Source: Chrysopilus asiliformis (lineage: Eukaryota > Arthropoda > Insecta > Diptera > Rhagionidae). From it: a stretch of 64,000 nucleotides of DNA. Shown here one piece after another: positions 54,434-64,000 of this stretch (position 1 is its first letter; each line of letters opens with the position of its first letter). Under the pieces are notes generated by a model. The model did no database searches. It was not told the DNA's origin and saw only the letters and a program-made list of their open reading frames with translations. The translations under genes were made by a program, and so were the position numbers. The stretch lies in the NCBI GenBank assembly GCA_964034945.1, contig OZ035960.1, forward strand, positions 77,719,331 through 77,783,330, in the 5' to 3' direction.

Positions 54434-55531
54434 CCCAAGCAACCAGATAAGGCATAATGACTTGGATTAGGGCGTGGTATCTTAAAATTGGTCCTTACGA
54501 CCACACCAAGACCAGCGAATCCGCCTTATAAGGCGTGATGCCTTTCAAGGCTTTTGCAGTAGTCGTCAAGCGGTCCGAGTGACCTAAATATATGCCCTGA
54601 TAGTCTTAATGTTCGAATGCCTTGTTTTGGCTTTTATGGTCGTAGTGTCCTCCAGACGCCTTCATAGTCGTCCTGCCTTATAAGACCAACCTTCCACCTT
54701 TCGTCCACGAAGTGCCTTATAGGGCATAATGCCTTTGAGAACACTCCAATGCCCTATTTGAGAATGCTTCGAGCATGCGCAGATGAATATCTGCTTCGAG
54801 CTTGTTTCTAGCATACTTCGAATATGCTTCTAGCATTCACGGTGCGAGCCGCCATGACGTTCATTGAAATGAAAAAAAAAACATTCCTACTGAAAATTTA
54901 AAATCTGTTTTTAAAGCACAATATGGAAAAACATCGAATAAAAAGTAATTTTATGTGTTTGGGTACACAGCATAACTTTATTTTTACAAGAATTTTATTA
55001 AAATCGAATAAAAAAGAAAATTCTTTGAATAAATAATTTTCAAATTATATCACTAAACTCGAGAATTGCTACGGCCCACGTAAATAGAGCTCCTGGCAAA
55101 ACCGCTTTCTACGTAAACTTTAAATCGCATGTGAATTGTGACAATAAAATCCACAAAAAACCTTAACATCACCGTATGAAATTATTTTGAACGTTTTTTT
55201 CCACAAAATATATCCATTAAACTTTATGATGCTTGTCTTATCTTTCTCTCATCATGCGGCCTATAGAATAGAGAAAGACAAATAATGTCGCCAGATGAAA
55301 TGTCGAAAAAATATTTCGTCATGGTAAAACAAGGCCCTATTTTGGCCTTCAAAGTCGTGAAGCCTTATAGGGCGTGAAATAGGGCACTTCGTGGTCCGGC
55401 GGACCTTCCCCACTGTCGACGATAGGTCGACGATAGTTCGACCTAGTGTCGACAAAGTCGTGGGCATTACGACCAATAGGGACGCCTTTGAAGACGAAGT
55501 GTCCACTTTACGACCTATAAGGTTACTTGGG
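54434..55531. mobile_element. 1.1-kb TIR element rich in GCCTTATAAGGC motifs
   Basis: Ends CCCAAGCAACCAGATAAGG and inverse CCTATAAGGTTACTTGGG. The body repeats variants of GCCTTATAAGGC / CCTTATAGGGC at least six times, with GGCRTAATG/GGCGTGATG neighbours. No coding frame. Inserted in the GTCTCC composite. Confidence 0.6.
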
Positions 55532-55740
55532 TGATCACAGACATTTAAGTCTGGAGATCAAAAAATAAATCTCCGGAGACGTTTACTAAAAAGTCTCTAA
55601 AAGCAAAGTCTCTGGAGTGCATACATGACGCAGGTATCTCGTATCCAAGCTTAACATTGGGAGATCTTTTTGACATTTTTGGTAGTTTTTGATTGGTGTT
55701 GTGTTGTGAAATTTTTCGAGTTGTGAATATTTTTATTAAA

Positions 55741-55920
55741 ATGAACGGGGGAAATGAAAAACTTACAGCAGCAATAGCAGCACTCATAATTTTGCGTAGA
55801 AGGCAAAAGGGGCAACGCAAAATATGGATGAAAAATTGGATAAGAAAGCGACAATCGACCAGCATAACACAAACATTGTTGCACGAAAAACACTTTTTTT
55901 ATATAAAAATTTACTTTTAA
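55741..55920 (+). pseudogene. possible N-terminus of a Harbinger-type transposase
   Basis: A 59-codon frame starting MNGGNEKLTAAIAALIILRR and reading KNWIRKRQSTSITQTLLHE. The pattern RRR...W-x2-x-W(I/L)RKR...TLLxE is seen at the start of PIF/Harbinger transposases. It is cut off at once; the DDE domain is absent. Weak but specific similarity. Confidence 0.45.
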
Positions 55921-56189
55921 ACTCAAAACAACGAAACAAATTCTCGTTCCCACAAAACAATTCCCTGGAATGTCAAAATTCGTCTCCGGAGACCAAGACC
56001 AAGAGATAGATATCAAAACGTTTTGAAGACCGGAGACGCATTAAAGAGACTCTCTCATTAGTAGCTACACGACAAGAAACTAACTCTCCCAAGAGACCCT
56101 AGAGGACTTGATACTTGGAGACAAATCTCCGGTCTCCGAAGTGTATACACAGGTCTCTTTGTATGCAGAGGCAATTCGAAATTGAAGGT

Positions 56190-56455
56190 CCTGTCGCCGA
56201 ATCGGTGGTTAGAATTTCTAAATTCGAAGCGGTAGTTCCTGTAATGATAACACAAATATCGTTTTTCCCTTTTTCTCCGGTCGTTGATCACGAAACTGGT
56301 GTTAGAATTTCTAAATTTGAGACGGGGGTCCTGAAAGGATAACTCCTTCCCATTCTTTCTGGGAAATACCGGCTTTATGGCGTTTCTGGGATCGTTGATA
56401 ATGAATTTGGTGTTAGAATTTCCAAATTCGAGGCGAAAGGTCCTGGGTGGCAATT
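56190..56455 (-). repeat. diverged R2-type tandem units
   Basis: Three diverged units containing GGTGTTAGAATTTCTAAATT, GGTCCTGAAAGGATAAC and GGTCGTTGATCACGAA; related to the 121-bp units but with period near 90-100. The minus frame 56058-56453 is a shadow. Confidence 0.65.
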
Positions 56456-56799
56456 CTCGGAACGTTTCGGATTTTTCGTTACGTTACTGATTACGAATCT
56501 CGCCGAAATGTTTTTTCCGTAATCCAAATCCGAAACGTTTGAGAGATCGTATTCTGGTAACGAAATGTTTATGTTTCGGAATTATATTCACCATATTCAC
56601 CTCATTCCGAAATGTACGTAGAATAGACCCGTCAAAACGGAAATATTTGAATAGTTGTGTTTTGTTTATATTTATTAACTAGTGTTTAACTTATATTAAA
56701 GTAATATTTCACTAAATTCAATAATAGTTAATAATATTTGACTAGTGTTTAATGTAAGTAATAGTGTATTATGGGTAATTTTTGGTTATTTGTGGATTT

Positions 56800-57350
56800 T
56801 AACGTTCTTTTATGTATGGAAGAGTTATGTAAAATCGTATTCTAAACATATTTTACATTTATAAATTTTTCGATATGAAGCACCGTTTTTGAGACAAACT
56901 GTTTTATTTGAATGGCGGAGGGGGAAAGGAGTGGTCCGATTTTCCCCGTCCAATAACTTAGCCTTACTGTTTACGAGAAACGCAACTGTACGAAATTTCA
57001 AGTCTCTGGCTCAATCCTTTTGAAAGTTATGGTGTTACGTTTTCTTCATATAATAATTCCATTCCAGAATCATTATTTTACGATAAATTCGTGAGCGAAT
57101 TTTATTTTTCCATTCCTAAAATTTTCCATTCCATTCCTAAAAGAATGGAAAAATAAAATTCGTGATTGAATGAAAACTAAAATTCTCGTGCTAATCATTT
57201 GCAAATGAATGAATGAAAAATAATTATTCGCCGTACTATGCTAATTACAAGATTAAAATTATGCAAAAGTTTTTAAGTCGTTTCTTTGTTTTTTGGTACC
57301 CAAAAGGTATGCAAGAAACTTTAACCCGGCAACGACGGGTATGGAAGTTA
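56800..57350 (+). repeat. mini-me/Helentron-like relic
   Basis: TATGTATGGAAGAGTTATGT and CACCGTTTTTGAGACAAACT resemble the middle of mini-me copies. The end CGGCAACGACGGGTATGG followed by AAGTTAGT resembles the end of the 5996-6428 element. A palindrome around TTCCATTCCTAAAAGAATGG lies near 57115-57145. Confidence 0.5.
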
Positions 57351-59479
57351 GTACTTGTAAAAACTGATTTTTTTTTTTAAAAAAAACCTTTCTTAAATAT
57401 TAAGAATTTGAGTTTCAAAAATATGAACACGATAGATTTTCATTCCTTTAATTATGTAAGGAAGGCTAAACCTAGTGAAGGATGTCCATGTTAGAGGACA
57501 TGGAGAGGACCATGCGCTCGAGAATATGGCCAAGTTTATCTCGCATGTCCATTGCAGTTTGGTAACACTTAATTAGTCAACTGGCCAAATAAATTATGGT
57601 ATATACCGGCGAGCAGTTAAAAATGTTTATCTGTCATTATCTGTCAAAACAAAATGGAAACATTTGTCTCTGCATATAACCAATGCTATTTAACCATTGC
57701 GAGTTATTATTTTCCTTTTCTATCGACGAAAAGTATTGTATTCATGACGGTTACTCGCGAAGGAGGACTGATATGAAATTTCTGATCAGTACGAAATCCG
57801 ATTCGGGCAAAATAATGAGGATGCCGTACATCTGTTTGTCGGTCTGTCCGTTGTATGGATCTGAAATAAATCGAGAACGCGTTAATCGAGCGATATGAAA
57901 TTTTTTGTAAATAAGTTTTACAAAATCGCTGTTTTCTATTAACTTTTGGAAAAGTAACAGTAGCTATACCGAGTACCTCCCATACAAAACGGTTTTTTTT
58001 GTATCTCTAACGGTTCTCAATTTGAAAACGGTTCATATTTGAACAAAATTCAGTTTTTTGAAAATCTATCGAAATCCGTTTCAGGCAAAATTATGTTTCA
58101 GGCAAATTACCGAAAGTTGCGTCGGTAATATTTCGATTTGCGTCGGTTTCCTCTGGTCAAAATTAACGACGCAAATCGAGGTTTCGGTGTATAACAAAAT
58201 TTAAAGAATGTAAAATTTTCTGCATTTTTTGCTTTAACGGTTTTTTTTTGTATCTATAACGGTTCTCAAGATATTTGAAAAAAAAAATCAGTTTGTTGAG
58301 ATGTTTTCTATGCACAGCACATGCTTATGTAAACATGCCTATAGCCAAATTTATAAGACTTTAATGGTTCTCGAGATATTTACATATTTTTTTCGAAATT
58401 AAATATTGCAGAGGAAAGTTTTGTGTTGATCACAACTGATATTTTTATTAATATTTTATTTTAAAAAGTTAGAAATTCTCCACGAAGTTATGAAAACCCA
58501 AAAATAACAAAAGTTCAGGTTAAATTTCAAACAGCTGGCTAATTCAGTTGGTATTCACTAAATGAGAGATTTCAACTGAGTAATGGGCGGCATCCAGCAA
58601 GCGTACAGTGCCAACGAAAGTTCCAATGTTAATTCAATGGGGAGTTGATTCTCACTGTACACTTGCTGAATGCTGTTCATGTACTAGGTGTATTACCCGA
58701 GACCAAATTAGTGATTTCACCGATTTGGTACTTCGAGATAAATGCGGTATAAGCTCATCGATCCGACTGTATCGAATTGGTTTTGGTCACAATTGGTCTG
58801 TTAAAACATTGATTTGATTAGTGTTAATAATTTGTTAACGAATATTGAGCAAACATTTTTTTGTAAGAAATGTACAGTAACAATTCGAAATAACGTTGTT
58901 AATAGTTTTAGTGAGAGCACTTTTTAACGAGAGTTACTTGTAATTCAAATACTTTACATTAAACTAGTGATTTTAAGTGCATAGTGTGTGAAATCGAGAA
59001 ATTGCAAAAAAATATGTGCACTTGAATCAATAATTAAAACTTGCAGTTGGATTTCATAAAAGGTATACCTATATAAAACATAAAACTCATGTAAAATATA
59101 ATATAATTTACTTAAATAAACAGGCATAGATAGAGTGGCCAGATTTCTAAAGTCAGAATCTAGTACGTAGGCAAAACTATCAAGAATTGAACTTTTGATC
59201 ACTGTATACTAGAGGTTTTTCTTTCACCATCAATTATTTTGACTATTTCAAAAGCTCTCATCATTCTAGAAAAACATGGAAATTACTACTTACGAAAAAC
59301 ATGGAAATTAGGAAAATAATAACAAAAATGAAATGCGCCGCAGGATTTTTTTAAAAACAAATGTGCCGTAGACGAAAGTTCAAACTTATTTAGGTCAAAT
59401 ATAGCCTGCAATCAACCGCAAACCCCAGTCGGCCCACAAAAATTTCAAATCAATTGTAGAGTCGGAAGTTTGAAGACAA

Positions 59480-59900
59480 CATTTTATTACAACAGTTGAT
59501 TTCTTCTTCTACAAAAGCTTTTAAAGTGATTTAAAGTTAGTTTTCCACTCATCCAATGGACTTGAAATTTTGCAGACATACGTAAGTCCGATGACGATAC
59601 AATATTATCACTACTTCGTCCCAGTACAGATAAGAGTAGGTCCTGTAAGGATATCGTGATTATCCTTTCCTTCAAATTTTCCAGAAAAAATTTCATCTGG
59701 GAGTTTTTGGGGTCGGTAAATACGATTCTGGCATTAAGAAGTCGATAAAGGATAATGTGATTATTTTTGCCTCAAATTTTCTGGAAAAAATCTCATCTAG
59801 GGGTTTTTGGAAGTCTGTAATGATAATGCAAGGCACTGTTTTTTTTAGAAAATCTCATTTTGAGGTTTTTGGGGTCGATGAATACGATTTTGAAGTCAAA
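59480..59900 (+). repeat. diverged R2-type fragment
   Basis: Leader TGGACTTGAAATTTTGCAGA, then units with GGTCCTGTAAGGATATCGTG, GGGAGTTTTTGGGGTCGGTA and GAATACGATTTTGAAGTCA. Lacks the palindrome. Confidence 0.75.
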
Positions 59901-60207
59901 AAGTCCGTGAGAATAGCTTAAAAGCAAATGTTGACAGCATTGAGACGCATCTGTGGACACGTTAGCTGCGAAGTACTCAAGAAAAGACAGCTCGGTAAGA
60001 GTACAAAAATTAACTTTCACGGTATTCAGAGTTATTTAATGCAGATCCGGGCGAAATTAGGGGCATGCCCATTAGTTTAGATATGAAACCAAATGAAAAC
60101 CCGGTTTTTATTAGAGCGCGTCCAATACCCTTCGCATTAAGAGAGAGGTGGAAGCGGAATTACACGATTTAGTGCCGTTTGCACCACCAAAACTTAGCAA
60201 CTTATGC

Positions 60208-60717
60208 CCTAAACAGATAGGACTGCGAGTTCGACTGCGACGTCGACTGTGCCGTCGGTTACGCAGCCGACGTCGCAGTCGAAACGTGGAGTGGAACACA
60301 TGGAACGTCGTGCAGTACTTCAACAACAATAAATTTGACATTTATGTAAAAGAAATTTGTCTATCGTGTTAAAGAAAAATAATAAAAATGCTTGTGGAAT
60401 TTGAAAATTACCGAAAATTAAGACTAATTTCGTGTGTGTATTTGATGTACAGTAATTTTCTAGTGGTGTACGAACATTGCACAAAGGTTTTGGTATTGTC
60501 AGCCCCGATTTTTTTCTAAAAATGTCGTTGGCACCCCCACGACGCAACGTCGTATTTAGAATTTTGGCTAAAAAATACGTCGCAGTCGCAGCTGCAGTCA
60601 CAGTCGACGTCGTCATGTGTGTTACTCGATGTAAATACCTGGTCGCTAAATTTTTCGACGTCAAACTTGACGCCGCAGTCGCAGTCACAGTCGACTTTGC
60701 AGTCCTATGTGTTTCAG
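60208..60717. mobile_element. about 0.5-kb MITE with ATAGGACTGC ends
   Basis: CCTAAACAGATAGGACTGCG and inverse GCAGTCCTATGTGTTTCAG. Subterminal arrays of GACGTCGCAGTCG/CGACTGTGAC type. The flanking sequence (CTTAGCAACTTATG before, ACAACTTAA... after) recurs near 54233-54355 without the insert. Confidence 0.65.
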
Positions 60718-60859
60718 CATTTATGCACAACTTAAAAAAATTAAGTCGAAGAATTTCTACGGTTTAAGTAGGCTAACCACAACTTAATTTTTTAAGAATA
60801 ATACGCGCAAACGGGCCTTAGTGGAAAAGGGTACTTTGATCAAAGTAAACTTAAGCGAT

Positions 60860-61237
60860 TAGGCAATGGCTGTCGTTTCCATTGTAAAGTCAAACGGATC
60901 CATTCGCATATGTGGGGATTTTAAAACAACCTTGAACCCACAGATGATGGTTGAGGAGCATCCCCTACCGACTCCCAACATTTTCCAAAGATTGATGTTT
61001 GTATTACATATTTTCAATGGCGGGTTAGAGAAGATCAAGGTAAACTAACGCTATCGACACATAAGACGTTGTGTAAATGTACACGGTTGATGTACGAATT
61101 AACTTGCTAAATGGCAAAGAAAACTAGAGAATATTCTTCAGAGCATAGAGGGTGTAGTATTATTTATAGATTATGTGTACATTAAAGGGCTTAATGCGGA
61201 AGTACACTTGTCGTGTTTAGAATGGGTTATTCAATGT
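60860..61237 (+). pseudogene. Ty3/Gypsy reverse transcriptase relic
   Basis: The plus frame reads MAVVSIVKSNGSIRICGDFK then TTLNPQMMVEEHPLPT, matching the Gypsy RT block with G-x-IR-x-CGDF/Y and YPLP. In neighbouring frames follow LTLSTHKTLCKCTRL and LENILQSIEGVVLFIDYVYI, where the catalytic YLDD-type motif has become FIDY, and EVHLSCLEWVIQC. Frameshifts, stops and loss of the second catalytic Asp show a dead copy. Confidence 0.75.
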
Positions 61238-61564
61238 CATTCAGATCCGATTTGAAGCGATAAATATAAAAAAACTCAAATAAAATTATATAATAAAAAA
61301 ATAATATAACTATAATAAAAAGCTCAAAATAATGACTTTCAAAAATAAAAGACTATTTATTTCAAAACAATCAAACGCGAACTTTGATCGTTTCTCCCGC
61401 CAAATCTTCATATACTTAGTATAATTGTATAAAGAATATTTACTTTCTTCTACGGAGTATAATAAAGTATTGTATTCATGAAAAATTTCGACCTCTTAAT
61501 TTTGCCTAAAAAACATTTCCCGATCACTCCTGAGTCGATTGGAGTCATATTTAAAAAATGTCTT

Positions 61565-61777
61565 TCTGTCTGTCAGTCTGTCTGTCAGTCTGTCTGTCAG
61601 TCTGTCTGTCAGTCTGTCTGTCAGTCTGTCAGTCTGTCAGTCTGTCTGTCAGTCTGTCTGTCAGTCTGTCTGTCAGTCTGTCTGTCAGTCTGTCTGTCAG
61701 TCTGTCTGTCAGTCTGTCTGTCAGTCTGTCTATCAGTCTGTCTGTCAGTCTGTCTGTCAGTCTGTCTGTCAGTCTGT
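61565..61777. repeat. TCTGTCTGTCAG satellite, period 12 (some 8)
   Basis: About eighteen units, mostly TCTGTCTGTCAG, one with TCTATC. Because no unit contains a stop on one strand, long artefactual frames arise in all phases (SVCQSVCQ, LSVSLSVS, QTDRQTDR). Flanked by degenerate element DNA. Confidence 0.95.
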
Positions 61778-63309
61778 GTACAAGATTTCTCAAAAACTAA
61801 TAGAGCTAGCGCCATGAAATTTTATAGGCATGTTGGGTCCTGAAATGGGACGATCCTATCAACTTTTGGTGGAAATCCGTTAACCGGAAGTATCCAAAAT
61901 GGCGGTTTTTCAAAAATCGCAATTTCGTTTTTCTCGATTTACTCCCAAACTACGCGTTTTTTAGTGGCCTTAAGTATGGCAAAACTTGGAGAAAATAAAA
62001 TTTCCCACACTTTTGTCTTTAGCTATAACTCGATATCTCAACCTGTTATCGAGATAAACCGTTATTTCCAAAAAAAAACAGTTTTTTGCGATTATCTCGA
62101 AAACTAACGGGTTTTTGCTGACTGAATGTATGAAGTGAATTAATGAGAATGGCATTCTGCACAATTTTGTCTTTTACCGTTATCCGTTATCTTTTACCGT
62201 TATTGAGATATTTTCATTAATATGTAAAGAATCATATGTTTGCGAATAATTTGCAAACTAACGGTTTTTCGACAAATCAGTTAAAAGGATAATTAAAAAT
62301 GTTAACATTTTCTACATTGTTGCCATTTACCGTAAATTGATATCTTTTACAGTTCTCAAGTTATCTCAAATTTTGTACGTTTTTGATATTTTTGAATAAA
62401 CCCAGAATTTATTGGGAAGTCGTCTTAGGTTGACAACGCGACAGGGCTCTAGCGTAAATTGCGCAGGGTCGTAGATTTTGTAGAAGAAAGTTTTGTGTTG
62501 ACCACAACTGATATTTTTTTTTTATAATTTTACTAAGAACTTGAGCTAACATAAGTACCAAACCAAATACCAAAATACTTTCAGAATTAAATTACTGGTA
62601 GCTTTTAATATGTTAATTTAAATTTTTCGGCTTATTGATCCACTGGAATATTTTGTTTGTTTCGTAATCATTTTAATTCTAGTATCGGATTTCTGACGGT
62701 TAACTATTGAATGCAATGAAATTTAATTTTTATTGAAGCAATGAAGAATTAGAAAAATTTTTGATAGGAGGCATCAAGTTTCGGTTCCAAGAATTCAATG
62801 TCGAATCATCATCAGACCAACACAATGAATCTGTGGTCAAAATGGTGGACTCTATGGTAAAAAAAGTATTCTGTGCTCAAAACAAAAATATTAAACGAAA
62901 TTCAAGATAGAAATGGTTTCGATAGAAGCAAAAATATTCCAATATAACCAAAAAGCCCGAAAATTGTTAAATAATATTAGAAAATTTAGATGGTCGAGAA
63001 AAATTCAATTGAACTTTTTTTTCAAAATTTGGTTGCCGCCATTTTCTTTTTCAGATTTTGCAAACCCCCTGCAATCAGACGATGTACTCCTAGGAGTACA
63101 TGTACCTCCTGTTGGGGATCACTGGTTTAAGATATACGATTGCTCATTAAACATATATGTTTAGATTGTTCATTAAACTATATATAGAAAAATAGAAATA
63201 TTCAATGAAAAGCAATTATAAGTAGCAAAATTTGAACAAATAGCAAAGAAGATAAAACATATATAATATAATCACATCACATAAAAAATATATTTTTCAG
63301 ACTTATCAC

Positions 63310-64000
63310 CTTTCTCTCAATACTGGCTACCCTCATTTCACTGGTCGATGGGGGCTGCACCATATCCGACGGTGGTTTGGCTGCGGATGTTACTAAAGTA
63401 CTACTCGTTGTTCCTATAATTATTTGTTCTATGGATGTGGATGGGATTGTGTCGGGGCTAGATAACAAATCAACGTGGTCATCATGCACTAATTCTGCTG
63501 GCTTCCAAGTATTAAAGGTTAGTTTGTTAGTTGCAGAATCCAATAACACAGCTTGATTGGTTAAAGTTTCACACTCAACATCCTTTTCTTCCCTAATGTG
63601 GGTTTGATCCGACAAAATTTCATCCTTTTTATTGGGCATGTATACCGAACACAAAATATATTGCCTTTCTGCTACATTATATTGGGACTTGTTAATCCAA
63701 AATGGACCATCAATTAACAAATTATTGGCTAAATTCTGGATATTTGGAGATTGCAAATTATCATTATGTGTAGGGATTTGATTTTGTATTAATTCAGGCA
63801 GAATATCGTTTAAAGTAGTTAAAGATTTTTCTGCGACTTCTTCATTTTTACACTCGGTTGTTTGTACAATTAGGGCATTGTCTAAAATGGGTTGAATTTG
63901 TTCTGCTGTATTTTCCTTTAGAGGAACATCGTTTTCTATAGAAGCTTCATACAAAACACATGGCTCTATATTCTGGTCCACGATAGTTTCAATTTGAAAG
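63310..64000 (-). CDS. Msp300: Msp300 exon 1 of window (partial, runs off the edge)
   Basis: Open on the minus strand from the window edge (FQIETIVDQNIEPCVLYEAS) to AAG|GTGATAAGT. The 230 codons encode an acidic, Asn/Thr/Ser-rich, probably disordered region with no spectrin signature (KKDEILSDQTHIREEKDVEC, SAAKPPSDMVQPPSTSEMR). It ends ASIERK and joins exon 2 in phase 0. An ATG-like GTG at 63981 is not a start; the frame continues beyond the window. Membership in Msp300 rests on strand, phase, and similar composition to the linker of the giant exon. Confidence 0.82.

Larger units (their letters stand above)
54355..56160. mobile_element. composite with GTCTCCGGAGAC motifs, Harbinger-like
   Basis: Blocks of TCTCCGGAGA-type sequence surround a nested element. 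TACACGACGAGAGACTTTGA (54371) and TACACGACAAGAAACTAACT (56065) are similar direct repeats, each followed by a TCTCC(A/G)AAGTGTATACA block. A transposase-like N-terminal piece lies at 55741. True ends not settled. Confidence 0.45.
50700..63309 (-). other. 12.6-kb Msp300 intron full of transposon remnants
   Basis: Donor GTGATAAGT next to 63310, acceptor GTCCATAG next to 50699. Holds a fold-back MITE, a Tc1/LINE/mini-me nest, a Harbinger-like composite, R2 fragments, a Gypsy RT relic and a TCTG satellite. 57360-59470 and 61800-63300 show no recognised gene; a small hairpin lies at 58590-58675 (CAGCAAGCGTACAGTG with CACTGTACACTTGCTG). A missed small exon cannot be excluded. Confidence 0.8.

Noticed and set aside
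60111..60372. Arg-rich frames (RLRRRLCRRLRSRRRSR) on both strands
   Set aside because: Produced by the GACGTCG/CGACTG repeats at the left end of a MITE, not a protamine-like gene.
61478..61843. 121-codon frame rich in SVCLSVCQ
   Set aside because: It is the TCTGTCTGTCAG satellite; open in all frames, no real start context.

Overview
This is an insect nuclear window: AT-rich, intron-containing, and dense in transposons. It carries GTCY-tract 'mini-me'-like elements, Tc1/mariner/pogo, Copia, Gypsy and LINE remnants. A dipteran is the best guess; I cannot name a species. I see no prokaryotic features, rRNA, functional tRNA or CRISPR array.

One host gene explains almost all real coding sequence. 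It is the 3' part of the giant nesprin gene Msp300 (SYNE1/2 orthologue), read on the minus strand from the right edge to about 10 kb. I place eleven exons at 63310-64000 (partial), 50589-50699, 46087-46251, 39034-45381, 37756-38061, 34796-35053, 27759-30691, 25238-25861, 16366-16492, 15361-15431 and 10049-10283. Every junction has GT/AG borders and matching phase. Joined, they give 3955 codons plus a stop. The protein runs from a disordered stretch through spectrin repeats to a KASH domain ending in PPPI. That domain anchors the protein in the outer nuclear membrane and binds SUN proteins. The N-terminal actin-binding half lies outside the window.

The introns and the region downstream of the gene are a graveyard of mobile DNA. 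The clearest autonomous element is an intact, apparently recent Copia retrotransposon at 17665-22411. It is antisense to Msp300 and has identical 166-bp LTRs, a 5-bp target duplication, a half-tRNA-iMet primer site and one 1382-codon gag-pol frame. Other elements are: a 2.46-kb fold-back element whose loop keeps a cysteine-rich coding remnant (11045-13504); three copies of a 121-bp-unit hairpin repeat ('R2') at 5.1-7.5, 8.1-9.1 and 49.4-50.5 kb; five copies of a mini-me-like element; a Tc1 element split by a LINE that is itself split by a mini-me (52.1-54.0 kb); a TAA-flanked MITE carrying a tRNA-derived SINE (31.1-31.9 kb); a LINE reduced to ORF1 plus an RNase H tail (31.9-33.0 kb); and many small TIR elements with readable target duplications.

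Region by region: 1-10 kb, nested repeats downstream of Msp300; 10-16.5 kb, KASH exons with fold-back and MITE insertions; 16.5-25.2 kb, the Copia-bearing intron; 25.2-46.3 kb, the main spectrin-repeat exons with repeat-filled introns; 46.3-63.3 kb, two large introns full of nested transposons; 63.3-64 kb, an upstream Msp300 exon. I found no undescribed multi-gene system. The most novel material is the fold-back element with its cysteine-rich remnant and the R2 hairpin/121-bp repeat family.
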